Assembly (NCBI GenBank): GCA_031285085.1
Contig: JAITWW010000135.1
Coordinates: forward strand, 1 to 7,535
Length of the DNA stretch: 7,535 nucleotides
Direction: 5' to 3'
DNA from: Candidatus Methanofilum arcanum
GTDB lineage: Archaea; Halobacteriota; Methanomicrobia; Methanomicrobiales; Methanospirillaceae
A model generated the notes under the pieces. It searched no databases. It was not told the origin of the DNA and worked only from the letters and a program-made list of their open reading frames with translations. Of the stretch, positions 1 through 7,100 are shown piece by piece. Numbering within the stretch: the stretch's first letter is position 1; every line of letters starts with the position of its first letter. The position numbers and the translations under genes were made by a program.

Positions 1-571
1 TTCGAATTTTTCTCCCTTTTAGTGCCATACTGAGTTGTTCGAGGCATTTTTTCTCAAGGTGATACCAGTCGAGTATGATTTTGATATTCAATCCGCGAAA
101 CATATTGTGAATCATGCTATTGAGATCGCGTGCTCCATCAACAAAAAAGGCAAGCTGTTTTTCCAGAAATTTGTTACGAAGCAGGAATGAAGCAAGCTGC
201 TTAAATGCCCCAAGGACTGTTCCTGAATGAAGAACAAAGTATCTTCCATCTTTTTCAACGTGAACTACTGTATTGTTTACTCGCTTGTGTTGTTCCTTCT
301 CCTGTTTGCTGCGTGGTCTCCACTTAGTTTGTCTTTTCACACTGATGCCATCTGCTGAAATGCTGACGGTTTCTTCAGGTATTTCATAATCGGACGCATC
401 AAATGGTTCTATTTCCAGCATCTCCGCAGCGGCTTGAATTTTTTCTTCTGCAATATGTTCGCCCTTTTCAACACTGAATGCAATTTTCCTGTGCAATTGA
501 CCGTCATCGCAGATTGTAACCCCATGTTCCTCCAGTCTTTTTGCACATTCTTCTTCAATATATTTTTGCAT
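1..571 (-). CDS. DDE-type transposase fragment (DWYH family, ISLre2/UPF0236-like), runs off left edge
   Basis: The minus strand is open for 190 codons from an ATG at 571-569 to the window edge, so the C-terminal part is outside. Residues that look catalytic are D74 in SADGISVKRQ, D145 in FFVDGARDL and D168 in IILDWYHLEKKC. A VDGA motif followed about 20 residues later by LDWYHLxKK is typical of ISLre2/UPF0236-like transposases; the exact IS family is my inference. Full-length members carry a long N-terminal region before the first Asp, but only about 73 residues are present here, so the gene is probably 5'-truncated. A second frame opens upstream (ATG at 614-612, about 19 codons) and stops at 555-557. 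One base fewer in the T5 run at 563-567 would join it to the main frame. The element is therefore probably a decayed or frameshifted copy. It is divergent from the ATPase gene. Confidence 0.72.
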   Translation of the reverse strand, partial: MQKYIEEECAKRLEEHGVTICDDGQLHRKIAFSVEKGEHIAEEKIQAAAEMLEIEPFDASDYEIPEETVSISADGISVKRQTKWRPRSKQEKEQHKRVNNTVVHVEKDGRYFVLHSGTVLGAFKQLASFLLRNKFLEKQLAFFVDGARDLNSMIHNMFRGLNIKIILDWYHLEKKCLEQLSMALKGRKIR

Positions 572-634
572 CTTTGTTCATTTTCGTATTTGAAGCTCCC
601 TGGTTGTTTTCCATTCGGGTGTTCGATAGAAGGA

Positions 635-652
635 ATAGTTTAATACAACTAT
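635..652. promoter_or_regulatory. Perfect 6-bp dyad upstream of the ATPase gene, possible operator
   Basis: ATAGTT at 635-640 and AACTAT at 647-652 form an exact inverted repeat around a 6-base centre, in the only non-coding DNA between the transposase fragment and the ATPase gene. It lies about 20 bases upstream of the ribosome binding site, where a promoter must be. It could be an operator half-site pair, or simply chance in AT-rich DNA. No convincing -35/-10 pair was found. Confidence 0.25.
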
Positions 653-670
653 CTAATGTAATTAATGAAA

Positions 671-680
671 AAAGGAGGAG
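671..680 (+). promoter_or_regulatory. Strong ribosome binding site of the ATPase gene
   Basis: AAAGGAGGAG is a near-perfect Shine-Dalgarno sequence. The GGAGG core (674-678) is 5 bases from a TTG at 684 and 8 bases from a GTG at 687. No ATG is nearby in this frame, so translation starts at one of these two rare start codons. The 8-base spacing and the usual preference for GTG favour 687. Confidence 0.7.
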
Positions 681-686
681 TTTTTG

Positions 687-1970
687 GTGAAGCTTGAGTC
701 AATACGTCTTATCAATTATGCTTGTTTTCGAGATATACTCGTTCCATTCAACAGTACTTTCAATATCATTGCCGGGATTAATGGAAGTGGAAAATCATCA
801 TTATTAAAAGCTACTCGTGATTATCTGATATTTTATTCCTCAGGGATAGTGCCTGAATTAAAAAATCCCAGAATCGAGGTACAAATACACGAGGGTCGTT
901 ATAGATTTGAAAGACAGTACCCTGTCTCCATAGAAGTGCAAGGAAAACAAAACATCAATGACACGTCTTTTCAGAGCAGCATTACAAAATTGAATGACAT
1001 CCAGATACCTTCAGTTGAAGGAGAGTACAAAACATTACTTTATGGACAGAACGTGCTGAATAAGGATGAAATTTTCCCTGTCTTCGTTTATTATGACGCT
1101 GTTCGTAGTTGGATAGATACTGGAAAGCCAATAAATGAAGTTCAAATAATGCAGGAAAAATCGTCCAGGATGGACGCGTACATTGATTGGAAAGATGCAG
1201 CTCGAGGGACTGACGCGCTGAAAGATTGGGTCATTGTGCAAACAATGGAAAGACTTCAAACATTCGTGGAAACGGGGTGTTCACCGAATAATACAGAGAA
1301 TGTGAATGATGAGTTGGCACTCGTCAACCAGGCAATCTCCATGACTATCAAAGAGGCGAAAGGGCTCCGGTATGACATAAAGCAAAGGAGCCTTTTGATG
1401 GAATGGAATAGATCCGATGGAGAGGTGTTTACGGCATTGTTTGACAACCTCAGTGACGGAGAGCGTGTTATGGTAGCTCTTGTAGCAGATATCGCACGAC
1501 GTGCTTGTATTCTCAATCCACATCTCGGAGAAAAAGTGCTGCAGCAAACTCCTGGGGTCGTGCTGATTGATGAACTTGACCTCCACCTTCATCCAAAGTG
1601 GGAGCGACAGCTTCCAAATGGATTGAAAAAAGCCTTCCCTGCAATGCAATTTATTGCAACGACCCATTCGCCACAAATATTGAGCGAGCTTTCTCCAGAC
1701 GAAATCATTCTCATCAGTGGTGAAACCGCAGAGAATCCGGAGGCGAGTTACGGACTGAACTCTGATCGCATTTTGGAAGATATTATGGACGCTGCGTCGC
1801 GCCCACAAAAAATAAAGGACTCGCTATCGAAGCTCTTCCTCGCTATCGAACGAAATTCACTTGATGAGGCACGCGAGTACCTCAAAGAACTCTCAAAAGA
1901 GGCTCCAGCCATCATGGAGATTGCAACTGCGCGGGCACTTATGAAGCGCAAAGAGATTCTTGGACGATGA
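687..1970 (+). CDS. ptuA: AAA ATPase, PtuA-like subunit of a Septu anti-phage system
   Basis: Encodes about 427 residues (428 if TTG at 684 is the start; numbering below uses that start). The N-terminus (KLESIRLINYACFRDI) is the opening strand of SMC/RecF/OLD-like ATPases. Next come a Walker A motif GINGSGKSS (31-39), a long middle region of helices and strands (about 50-240), an ABC-type signature LSDGERVMVALVADIARR (256-273), Walker B GVVLIDELDLHLHP (291-304, D296/E297) and the switch histidine in ATTHSPQIL (H328). All nucleotide-handling residues are present, so the protein looks active. The stop codon overlaps the start of the HNH gene (ATGA), and this pairing is the basis for the PtuA call. 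In studied Septu systems the ATPase oligomerises and holds the nuclease, restraining it until phage infection. Alone, the protein would be called only an AAA_15/AAA_21-type ATPase. No toprim domain follows, which argues against OLD nuclease, and no reverse transcriptase is adjacent, which argues against a retron. Confidence 0.85.
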   Translation: MKLESIRLINYACFRDILVPFNSTFNIIAGINGSGKSSLLKATRDYLIFYSSGIVPELKNPRIEVQIHEGRYRFERQYPVSIEVQGKQNINDTSFQSSITKLNDIQIPSVEGEYKTLLYGQNVLNKDEIFPVFVYYDAVRSWIDTGKPINEVQIMQEKSSRMDAYIDWKDAARGTDALKDWVIVQTMERLQTFVETGCSPNNTENVNDELALVNQAISMTIKEAKGLRYDIKQRSLLMEWNRSDGEVFTALFDNLSDGERVMVALVADIARRACILNPHLGEKVLQQTPGVVLIDELDLHLHPKWERQLPNGLKKAFPAMQFIATTHSPQILSELSPDEIILISGETAENPEASYGLNSDRILEDIMDAASRPQKIKDSLSKLFLAIERNSLDEAREYLKELSKEAPAIMEIATARALMKRKEILGR

Positions 1971-2626
1971 TTCGAATTTTCAAGAAACAGGAACCTGAGT
2001 TCTTCCGTACCTGGAAAAAACGAATGAAAGCGCATACCAGAAAACCATCTTATGCAGATCTCAGTAACCAAAAAAATAGAGAGATAAAAGACAGGCTTCA
2101 TGATGCCCTCCTTGAAGAACAGGGTGAATTATGTTGCTATTGCGGTAGGAAAATCACATCTGATAATAGCCATATTGAACATTTCAGGCCACAGTCAAGG
2201 TATCCAGATCGTAGCGTAATGTACAACAATCTTTACAGTTCCTGCATTAAATACCCTAGTAAAGGTTGTATTAGACATTGTGGGCACTTTAAGGACGATA
2301 AATTTAATGAGAGGCTTTGTATCTCTCCTCTTGATGCAGGTTGTGAAGAGCGATTTTTGTATACTCTTGAAGGTGAGATTCATCCAAGAAATAAGCACGA
2401 CAGAGGAGCTGGCTATATGATTGACATATTGAATCTCAATGCTCCTCCTCTTACTTTAAGTCGTAAAACTCTGTTGCTGCAAACACTACCACCAGAGTTT
2501 TTGGATACTCTATTTCAGGAAGATCTTCAAAATCTACGTAACAAATTTCAAGAACGCGACTCATATGGAGATTATCAAGAATTTCGCCAGGTTTTGTGTC
2601 GTTATATCGATCAGAATTTAGGGTAG
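1967..2626 (+). CDS. ptuB: HNH endonuclease, PtuB-like subunit of a Septu anti-phage system (retron-type HNH family)
   Basis: 219 residues, starting at the ATG that overlaps the ATPase stop by four bases, so the two are translationally coupled. The core matches the retron/Septu HNH family (TIGR02646 type): a first zinc pair C56-C-Y-C59 followed by GRKI, then HIEHFRPQS with the likely catalytic H72, then YNNLYSSC (N87/N88, C93). After that come CIRHCGHFKDD (C101, C105, H107) and CISPLD at 118-122. The cysteines C56/C59 and C93 or C101/C105 probably hold the structural zinc. The C-terminal 80 residues are helical and contain DILNLNAPPL, a segment common in this family. The expected role is DNA cleavage during phage infection, held in check by the partner ATPase. 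Length agrees with family members as I remember them. No frameshift or missing motif was seen. Target specificity cannot be read from the sequence. Confidence 0.85.
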   Translation: MIRIFKKQEPEFFRTWKKRMKAHTRKPSYADLSNQKNREIKDRLHDALLEEQGELCCYCGRKITSDNSHIEHFRPQSRYPDRSVMYNNLYSSCIKYPSKGCIRHCGHFKDDKFNERLCISPLDAGCEERFLYTLEGEIHPRNKHDRGAGYMIDILNLNAPPLTLSRKTLLLQTLPPEFLDTLFQEDLQNLRNKFQERDSYGDYQEFRQVLCRYIDQNLG

Positions 2627-2658
2627 TGAACTCGATCAAGACTGATATTTCAACATCT

Positions 2659-2681
2659 ATATTTTATTTAAATATGTTTTT
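2659..2681 (+). terminator. Weak candidate terminator after ptuB
   Basis: ATATTT (2659-2664) pairs with AAATAT (2670-2675) across a 5-base loop, followed by a T run at 2677-2681. The stem is only A-T pairs, so it would be unstable. It is listed because no better stem lies between ptuB and the convergent hydrolase gene. Confidence 0.22.
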
Positions 2682-2695
2682 ATAAAAGTCTCTCC

Positions 2696-2752
2696 TGAAA
2701 GTCACAAGAGGTCTATTCTTTTGGACGAGTCTAAGAGTTATGGAACACAGCA
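2696..2752 (+). repeat. Imperfect direct repeat, copy A (partner at 3906-3968)
   Basis: Copy A has the ordered blocks TGAAA (2696-2700), TCACAA (2702-2707), TTTTGGAC (2719-2726), GAGTTATG (2735-2742) and AACACAG (2744-2750). Copy B has the same blocks in the same order and orientation with nearly the same spacing; the GGAC-to-GAGTT gap is 8 bases here and 7 there. The two copies bracket the hydrolase gene. They could be decayed ends of a mobile element, a shared regulatory element, or traces of a duplication. Confidence 0.6.
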
Positions 2753-2775
2753 AATTTGACAAAAAAGGAGATACA

Positions 2776-2821
2776 AAAAGAGAAAAACTGTCCAATGTAC
2801 ATGGAGTTGGTTTGACAGTTT
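2776..2821 (-). terminator. Rho-independent terminator of the hydrolase gene
   Basis: Read on the minus strand, AAACTGT (2821-2815) pairs with ACAGTTT (2791-2785). An inner CCAA/TTGG pair (2810-2807 with 2795-2792) continues the stem, with a 4-base bulge and an 11-base loop. The stem is followed by a T-rich tail of about ten bases. It begins inside the stop codon of the hydrolase gene, so the transcript would end immediately after translation does. Confidence 0.6.
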
Positions 2822-3564
2822 CACTTTTGCAATTTAATCATTGCATCGTATTTTAAATCCTTAGGACTGTAGGATCTATAGTGTGCCGTAAGCACAAGCT
2901 CACTTTCATTTTTCAGATCACGAAGTTTTGTTATCGAATTGACAGCAGCTTTTATGTCACTTGTATATGGATGAATGGCCATCGTATCATTTTCTACTGC
3001 AAATGCATCTCCAGTAAATAAATATTTATCATCAAGCACATATGCCATTGATCCAGGAGTATGACCCGGAACTTTGATACATTCAATAATATGTTCTCCA
3101 AACTCTAGCAACTGTCCGTTATGAAGCAAAGATATCTCGTCCAGGTTTACATCATCGGGTAACAAATTTAAACTAAGTCCAATTCCTTCGACGGTACGTT
3201 TTGTTGTCCCGTTAACCATCTGCATTTCATCTTCAGACATGAAAATCTGTGCATTGGCAAACAAAGGCAATGATGCCACATGATCATAATCAGAATGTGT
3301 CAAGAGCACATACTGTATATCAAGCGGGGAGATCTCTTTTTCAAGCAATGCCTTCTCCATGACATTGAGATCATACCCTGCATCGAATATGATATACCCA
3401 TCATCTACTTCAACAAGATATGAATGAACATTCATATTCGGCGGTATAATTCCTAAATCAATATAAATGATCTCTGGCATTTCTTCATCTGCACACGTAA
3501 CATATCCGCCCAGCATCGCACAAAGTACGAGTAGAGAGAAAAGTCTCAATAAACCTTTATTCAT
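2821..3564 (-). CDS. Exported metallo-beta-lactamase-fold hydrolase
   Basis: 247 residues. The N-terminus MNKGLLRLFSLLVLCAMLGG is a signal peptide or anchor (charged start, about 15 hydrophobic residues). Cleavage near VTCA-DEE is likely; the cysteine at 24 is not in a good lipobox. The mature part is a single MBL domain: VEVDDGYIIFDAG, then LTHSDYDHVA (H90, D92, D94, H95), VPGHTPGSMAY (H168), LFTGDAF (D186) and VLTAHYRSY (H228). The first motif is HxDxDH instead of HxHxDH, a substitution I have seen in quorum-quenching-lactonase-like and other MBL hydrolases. Other metal ligands are intact, so a dinuclear metal site is plausible. Substrate is unknown; lactonase-like or general ester/thioester hydrolysis would fit, but neither is shown. 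A GGAG at 3577-3574 lies 9 bases before the ATG. The gene is convergent with ptuB and divergent from the synthetase, so it is its own transcription unit. Confidence 0.85.
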   Translation of the reverse strand: MNKGLLRLFSLLVLCAMLGGYVTCADEEMPEIIYIDLGIIPPNMNVHSYLVEVDDGYIIFDAGYDLNVMEKALLEKEISPLDIQYVLLTHSDYDHVASLPLFANAQIFMSEDEMQMVNGTTKRTVEGIGLSLNLLPDDVNLDEISLLHNGQLLEFGEHIIECIKVPGHTPGSMAYVLDDKYLFTGDAFAVENDTMAIHPYTSDIKAAVNSITKLRDLKNESELVLTAHYRSYSPKDLKYDAMIKLQK

Positions 3565-3727
3565 TGCTTATATCTCCATTATTCTCATTACCATCAACAA
3601 ATCGGATTGCCATAGCCTGGTCATGTTCGGTGTAAACGTATCCGATTATCATAAATATATGGATGATGTTATAAAAATGTGATGAAATTGAACTCTTGCC
3701 TCTCTTGAGACAGCCCAGTGAGTTTAA

Positions 3728-3751
3728 TTTACATTGGACATCTTATGTAAA
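3728..3751. repeat. 7-bp inverted repeat, possible operator or hairpin
   Basis: TTTACAT (3728-3734) and ATGTAAA (3745-3751) are exact inverted copies separated by 10 bases. The left arm overlaps TACATTGGACA (3730-3740), which is itself an exact inverted copy of TGTCCAATGTA at 2789-2799. The site is about 165 bases upstream of the hydrolase start, where regulation is possible, but the size is near what chance gives in AT-rich DNA. Confidence 0.3.
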
Positions 3752-3905
3752 GAGTACCACGGCATCCATTTTGCTATTGTTGACGGAAAAATGAGTCCAT
3801 CCATGCCTCCTTGTTTTACCTGGCTCTGCACAAAGAGAGAACATACCTCATCTTCCCCGACAACTGGGATACTTGAAACGGATTTTTAGATTCTAGTAGG
3901 AAAAT

Positions 3906-3968
3906 TGAAAAATCACAATAAAACATCTGCTCTTTTTTTGGACAAAATACGAGTTATGCAACACAGTA
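3906..3968 (+). repeat. Imperfect direct repeat, copy B (partner at 2696-2752)
   Basis: The same blocks as copy A are present: TGAAA (3906-3910), TCACAA (3913-3918), TTTTGGAC (3936-3943), GAGTTATG (3951-3958) and AACACAG (3960-3966). The differences are a few extra bases before TTTTGGAC and scattered substitutions. Flanking sequence beyond the blocks is not alike, so the homology has definite edges. The unit between the copies is about 1.2 kb and contains the hydrolase gene. Confidence 0.6.
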
Positions 3969-4058
3969 GACATCGAGATAAGTGAGGGGTTGAACAGGTA
4001 GAAATTTTGATTTTAGAGGTAATCTGATACATCATACCACTGCTGTAACACAAGTATA

Positions 4059-4082
4059 TTATACAATATCATTTTATACAAT
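4059..4082 (+). promoter_or_regulatory. Tandem TTATACAAT element upstream of the synthetase gene, candidate promoter/operator
   Basis: The 9-base word TTATACAAT occurs at 4059-4067 and again at 4074-4082, a 15-base period. Each copy contains TATACA, close to a -10 box, and the second ends 21 bases before the start codon. No good -35 box is seen at the right distance. It could be two -10 elements or a direct-repeat activator site. Confidence 0.35.
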
Positions 4083-4103
4083 TATGGTATAGGATGAAGT
4101 TAT

Positions 4104-7100
4104 ATGAGCAATGAATCAGGGGAGAACAAGTATCAAAAGATGCCTGATAAACACATACATCACACTCCACGTGCATCGGCGGTGCTATCTCGTGATGCTG
4201 TTATCCTTGAAAAAGCACCTTTGTGTGAAAATTGGCCACTCACATTCGCTGAACGGCAAATGGCTGTGGAACAAAGTATGGATCCTGAATCCAGCGCATA
4301 CAATTTCAATATGGCATTGGAAATCATAGGAACGCTGGACACCTCCCGATTAGAACAAGCGCTTGGAGTGCTCGTCAGTCGACATACGGCGTTTCGCTCA
4401 TATTATCCTACTGAAAATGGCGATTTCATTCACCGGATAGCAACAGAAGCTTCGTTTTCTCTACAAAAAAAGTCCTGCACGCACAGCGAAGTGGAAGAGT
4501 TGATTCGAAAATCTAATGTGCCTTACGATATAGGCACCGCTCCATTGTTCCGTTTTACGCTGTACCAGACCGAAAGAGATGTTTCTGTGCTCCATGTAGC
4601 CATGCACCATATTATTGTGGACTGGATGAGTGCAGGTATAGTAGTGGATGAACTGTTTCGATTGTATAATGGTGAAGAACTACCACCGGTAGAATTTGAT
4701 TACCCAGATTATGCTGTTTGGCAATCAAAACATTTTGATAGTGAGGAAGGCAGGGAATTTTTCTCACAAATGTTTGCGGATGGAGTGCCAGAGAATGAAA
4801 TGCCCACATTGCCTCGACGCCCTGATACGCTCCCATTCGCAGATGTGGACTGTGAATGCACAATAGACATAGCGCCAATTGATGAGGCTGCACGAAAATT
4901 TGGTATTACAACGTACAATCTTTTGTTTTCTGCGATAGGCCTTGCGCTTGCCAAATACTGTGGTAGTGAGGATATTACGCTGGGTGCGGCTATGAGCACT
5001 CGCTCACCTTCCAATACCGCCAGAATGGTTGGCATGTTTGTCAATATCCTTCCAATGCGCATCAAAACCCCCGGCCTCATGTTAGCGGATGATTATCTGA
5101 GGATGACTTCAGAATTATTGAATCAAGTAAAAAAACATCGAACCTATCCATTTGAAAAAATCGTGCCTATGCTTGCACCAGACAGAAACGCCTCCCGCTC
5201 GCCTGTGTTTGATATAGTTGTCAATTATCTTACTGAAACGCCACTACCTGTGGTACAGGGATTAACACTTCGTATACTACCAATTAAGCATCAAGCGTTG
5301 GCTATTGATCTCATGTTGGAATTCTTGCGGGAGGGAAGCAAGTTGCGCATAGTGCTGTCTTATTCCCGCGAATTGTATCAGGATGAAATTATCTCAAACA
5401 TGATGGAGCAGCTCGTCACCATCCTTTCCAGGCTCACGAAAGGAGATGGTCAGGAGTCTTTGTGCGAGATAGCCGAGTTGCCACAGACACAACGCATGCA
5501 ACTGCTGGGAGATTTCGCAGGAGAGCAGAGTGATGAAAACCTTGGCAAAACACTGGTGGACTTATTTTTCGAGCAAGTGAAAAAAACTCCAAACAACAGC
5601 GCTGTTGTATGTGGTGCAAGGGTACTTACGTACATTGAGCTGGACAATGTTACGAACAGGATCTTTGCGTATCTAAAAAATAAGGGTGTCACACAAGGTA
5701 GCGCAGTTGGTATATTGGTTAAACGAAGTGAAATGATGCCTGTTTCTGCACTCGCTGTGATGAAATCAGGTGGAATGTATGTACCGCTTGATCCAAGCTA
5801 TCCTACCGAACGTTTGGAATTTATGCTCAAAGACGCTGGTGCATCCATCGTTATTTGTGATGAGGAACTAAAAGGCTGCATTCCAGGGTATAGTGGGGAT
5901 TTCCTGCTGAGTGCAGATATTGCCACACTGCCAGATGGGAATGTTCCTTTAGGCCCTAACCCACAGGACACGATGATCCTGCTGTACACTTCTGGAACAA
6001 CAGGCAAACCAAAGGGCGTCATGCTGACCCATGGCAATCTTACAAACTTCTGCACATGGTACTGCCGTTATCACAATCTAACCGAACACGACAATACTCC
6101 TGCATACGCCAGTTTCGGCTTTGATGCTAATATGATGGATACATATCCAGCGCTTATTTCGGGTGCTTGTGTGCATATCATCCCTGAGGAGATGCGGCTT
6201 GATTTGCCAGGTCTATGTGATTATTTCAGCAAAAACAAGATCAGTGTGGCCTTTCTTACAACACAGCTTGGAAGACAATTTGCTGAAAGTATGAAGATTC
6301 AGGGCTTACGCTCCCTTTCCATAGGTGGGGAGTCACTGGTACCTATTGCCTCACCAAAGAGCTACACCCTTTACAATGTATATGGCCCCTCCGAGTGTAC
6401 GGTGCTTTCAACTGCATTCCCTATAGATAATCTGTATGACCGCGTACCCATTGGCCGTGCCCTCAACAATACCTCATTGTATGTGGTGGACAAGCAAAAT
6501 CGGCTCGCACCAGTGGGGGTGCCAGGTGAACTGTGCATTGCTGGAAGGCAAGTTGCAAAAGGCTATTTGGGTAGGCCAGAGCTTACAGCTGAAAAATTCG
6601 TACCAAATCCATTCACTGATGACCCGGAGTACTCGATCATGTACCGCACAGGAGACGTGGTACGATTTTTGCCGGACGGTAATCTCGACTTTGTTGGACG
6701 TAGCGATTTTCAGGTGAAAATTCGTGGTTTTCGTGTGGAACTGACTGAGATAGAAGAGCGCATACGTGCCTTTCATGCTGTCAAGGATGCGACTGTTGTG
6801 GCAGCGGATGCACCAGGAGGAGGAAAGTGTGCAGTTGCATATATTGTTGGTAAATCCCTGGTTGACGTGGAGGAACTGAGCTGCTTCATAGAGGAAGAAC
6901 TCCCCCCATATATGGTCCCAGCGGCGACCATGCAGATAGATGCTATACCGCTCAACCCCAATGGCAAGGTAGATCGTGCCAAATTACCAAAACCTGTTTT
7001 TTCCGTAAAAGAAGAAGGAGTGGCAAAATCATTCAATGACTTAGAGCTGGAACTCTTTGAAGCTGTAGCGAAAATAGTAGGGCATGAGGAGTTTTCACTC

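Larger units (their letters stand above)
2627..2820. other. Intergenic region between convergent ptuB and hydrolase genes
   Basis: No coding potential is seen. It holds a weak AU-only hairpin after ptuB, copy A of an imperfect direct repeat (2696-2752), and the terminator of the minus-strand hydrolase. An orphan ribosome-binding-like AAAAAAGGAG at 2761-2770 on the plus strand leads to no open frame. Confidence 0.6.
3565..4103. other. Gene-poor region between divergent hydrolase and synthetase genes
   Basis: This 539-base AT-rich stretch should carry both divergent promoters. It contains a dyad (3728-3751), repeat copy B (3906-3968) and a tandem TTATACAAT element (4059-4082). Short open stretches around 3740-3876 in two plus-strand frames read like natural protein but are broken by stops, so they may be a decayed gene. 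No tRNA, structured RNA or intact gene was recognised. Confidence 0.6.

Noticed and set aside
434..643. Plus-strand open frame of 69 codons
   Set aside because: It is antisense to the transposase frame, rich in Phe/Cys, with no ribosome binding site; a shadow of the minus-strand coding sequence.
573..686. Retron reverse transcriptase or structured ncRNA upstream of the ATPase/HNH pair
   Set aside because: No reverse transcriptase motif is present and the gap is too short for a retron msr/msd; the pair is treated as stand-alone Septu.
1281..1808. Minus-strand open frame of 175 codons inside the ATPase gene
   Set aside because: The opposite strand encodes all ATPase motifs without interruption; the antisense protein has no recognisable pattern and no ribosome binding site.
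2761..2815. Ribosome-binding-like AAAAAAGGAG followed by an ATG at 2801 on the plus strand
   Set aside because: The frame stops after four codons and overlaps the hydrolase terminator.
3724..3804. 26-codon minus-strand frame preceded by AAGGAGG
   Set aside because: The AAGGAGG is only one base from the ATG, too close to act as a ribosome binding site, and the peptide has no recognisable feature.
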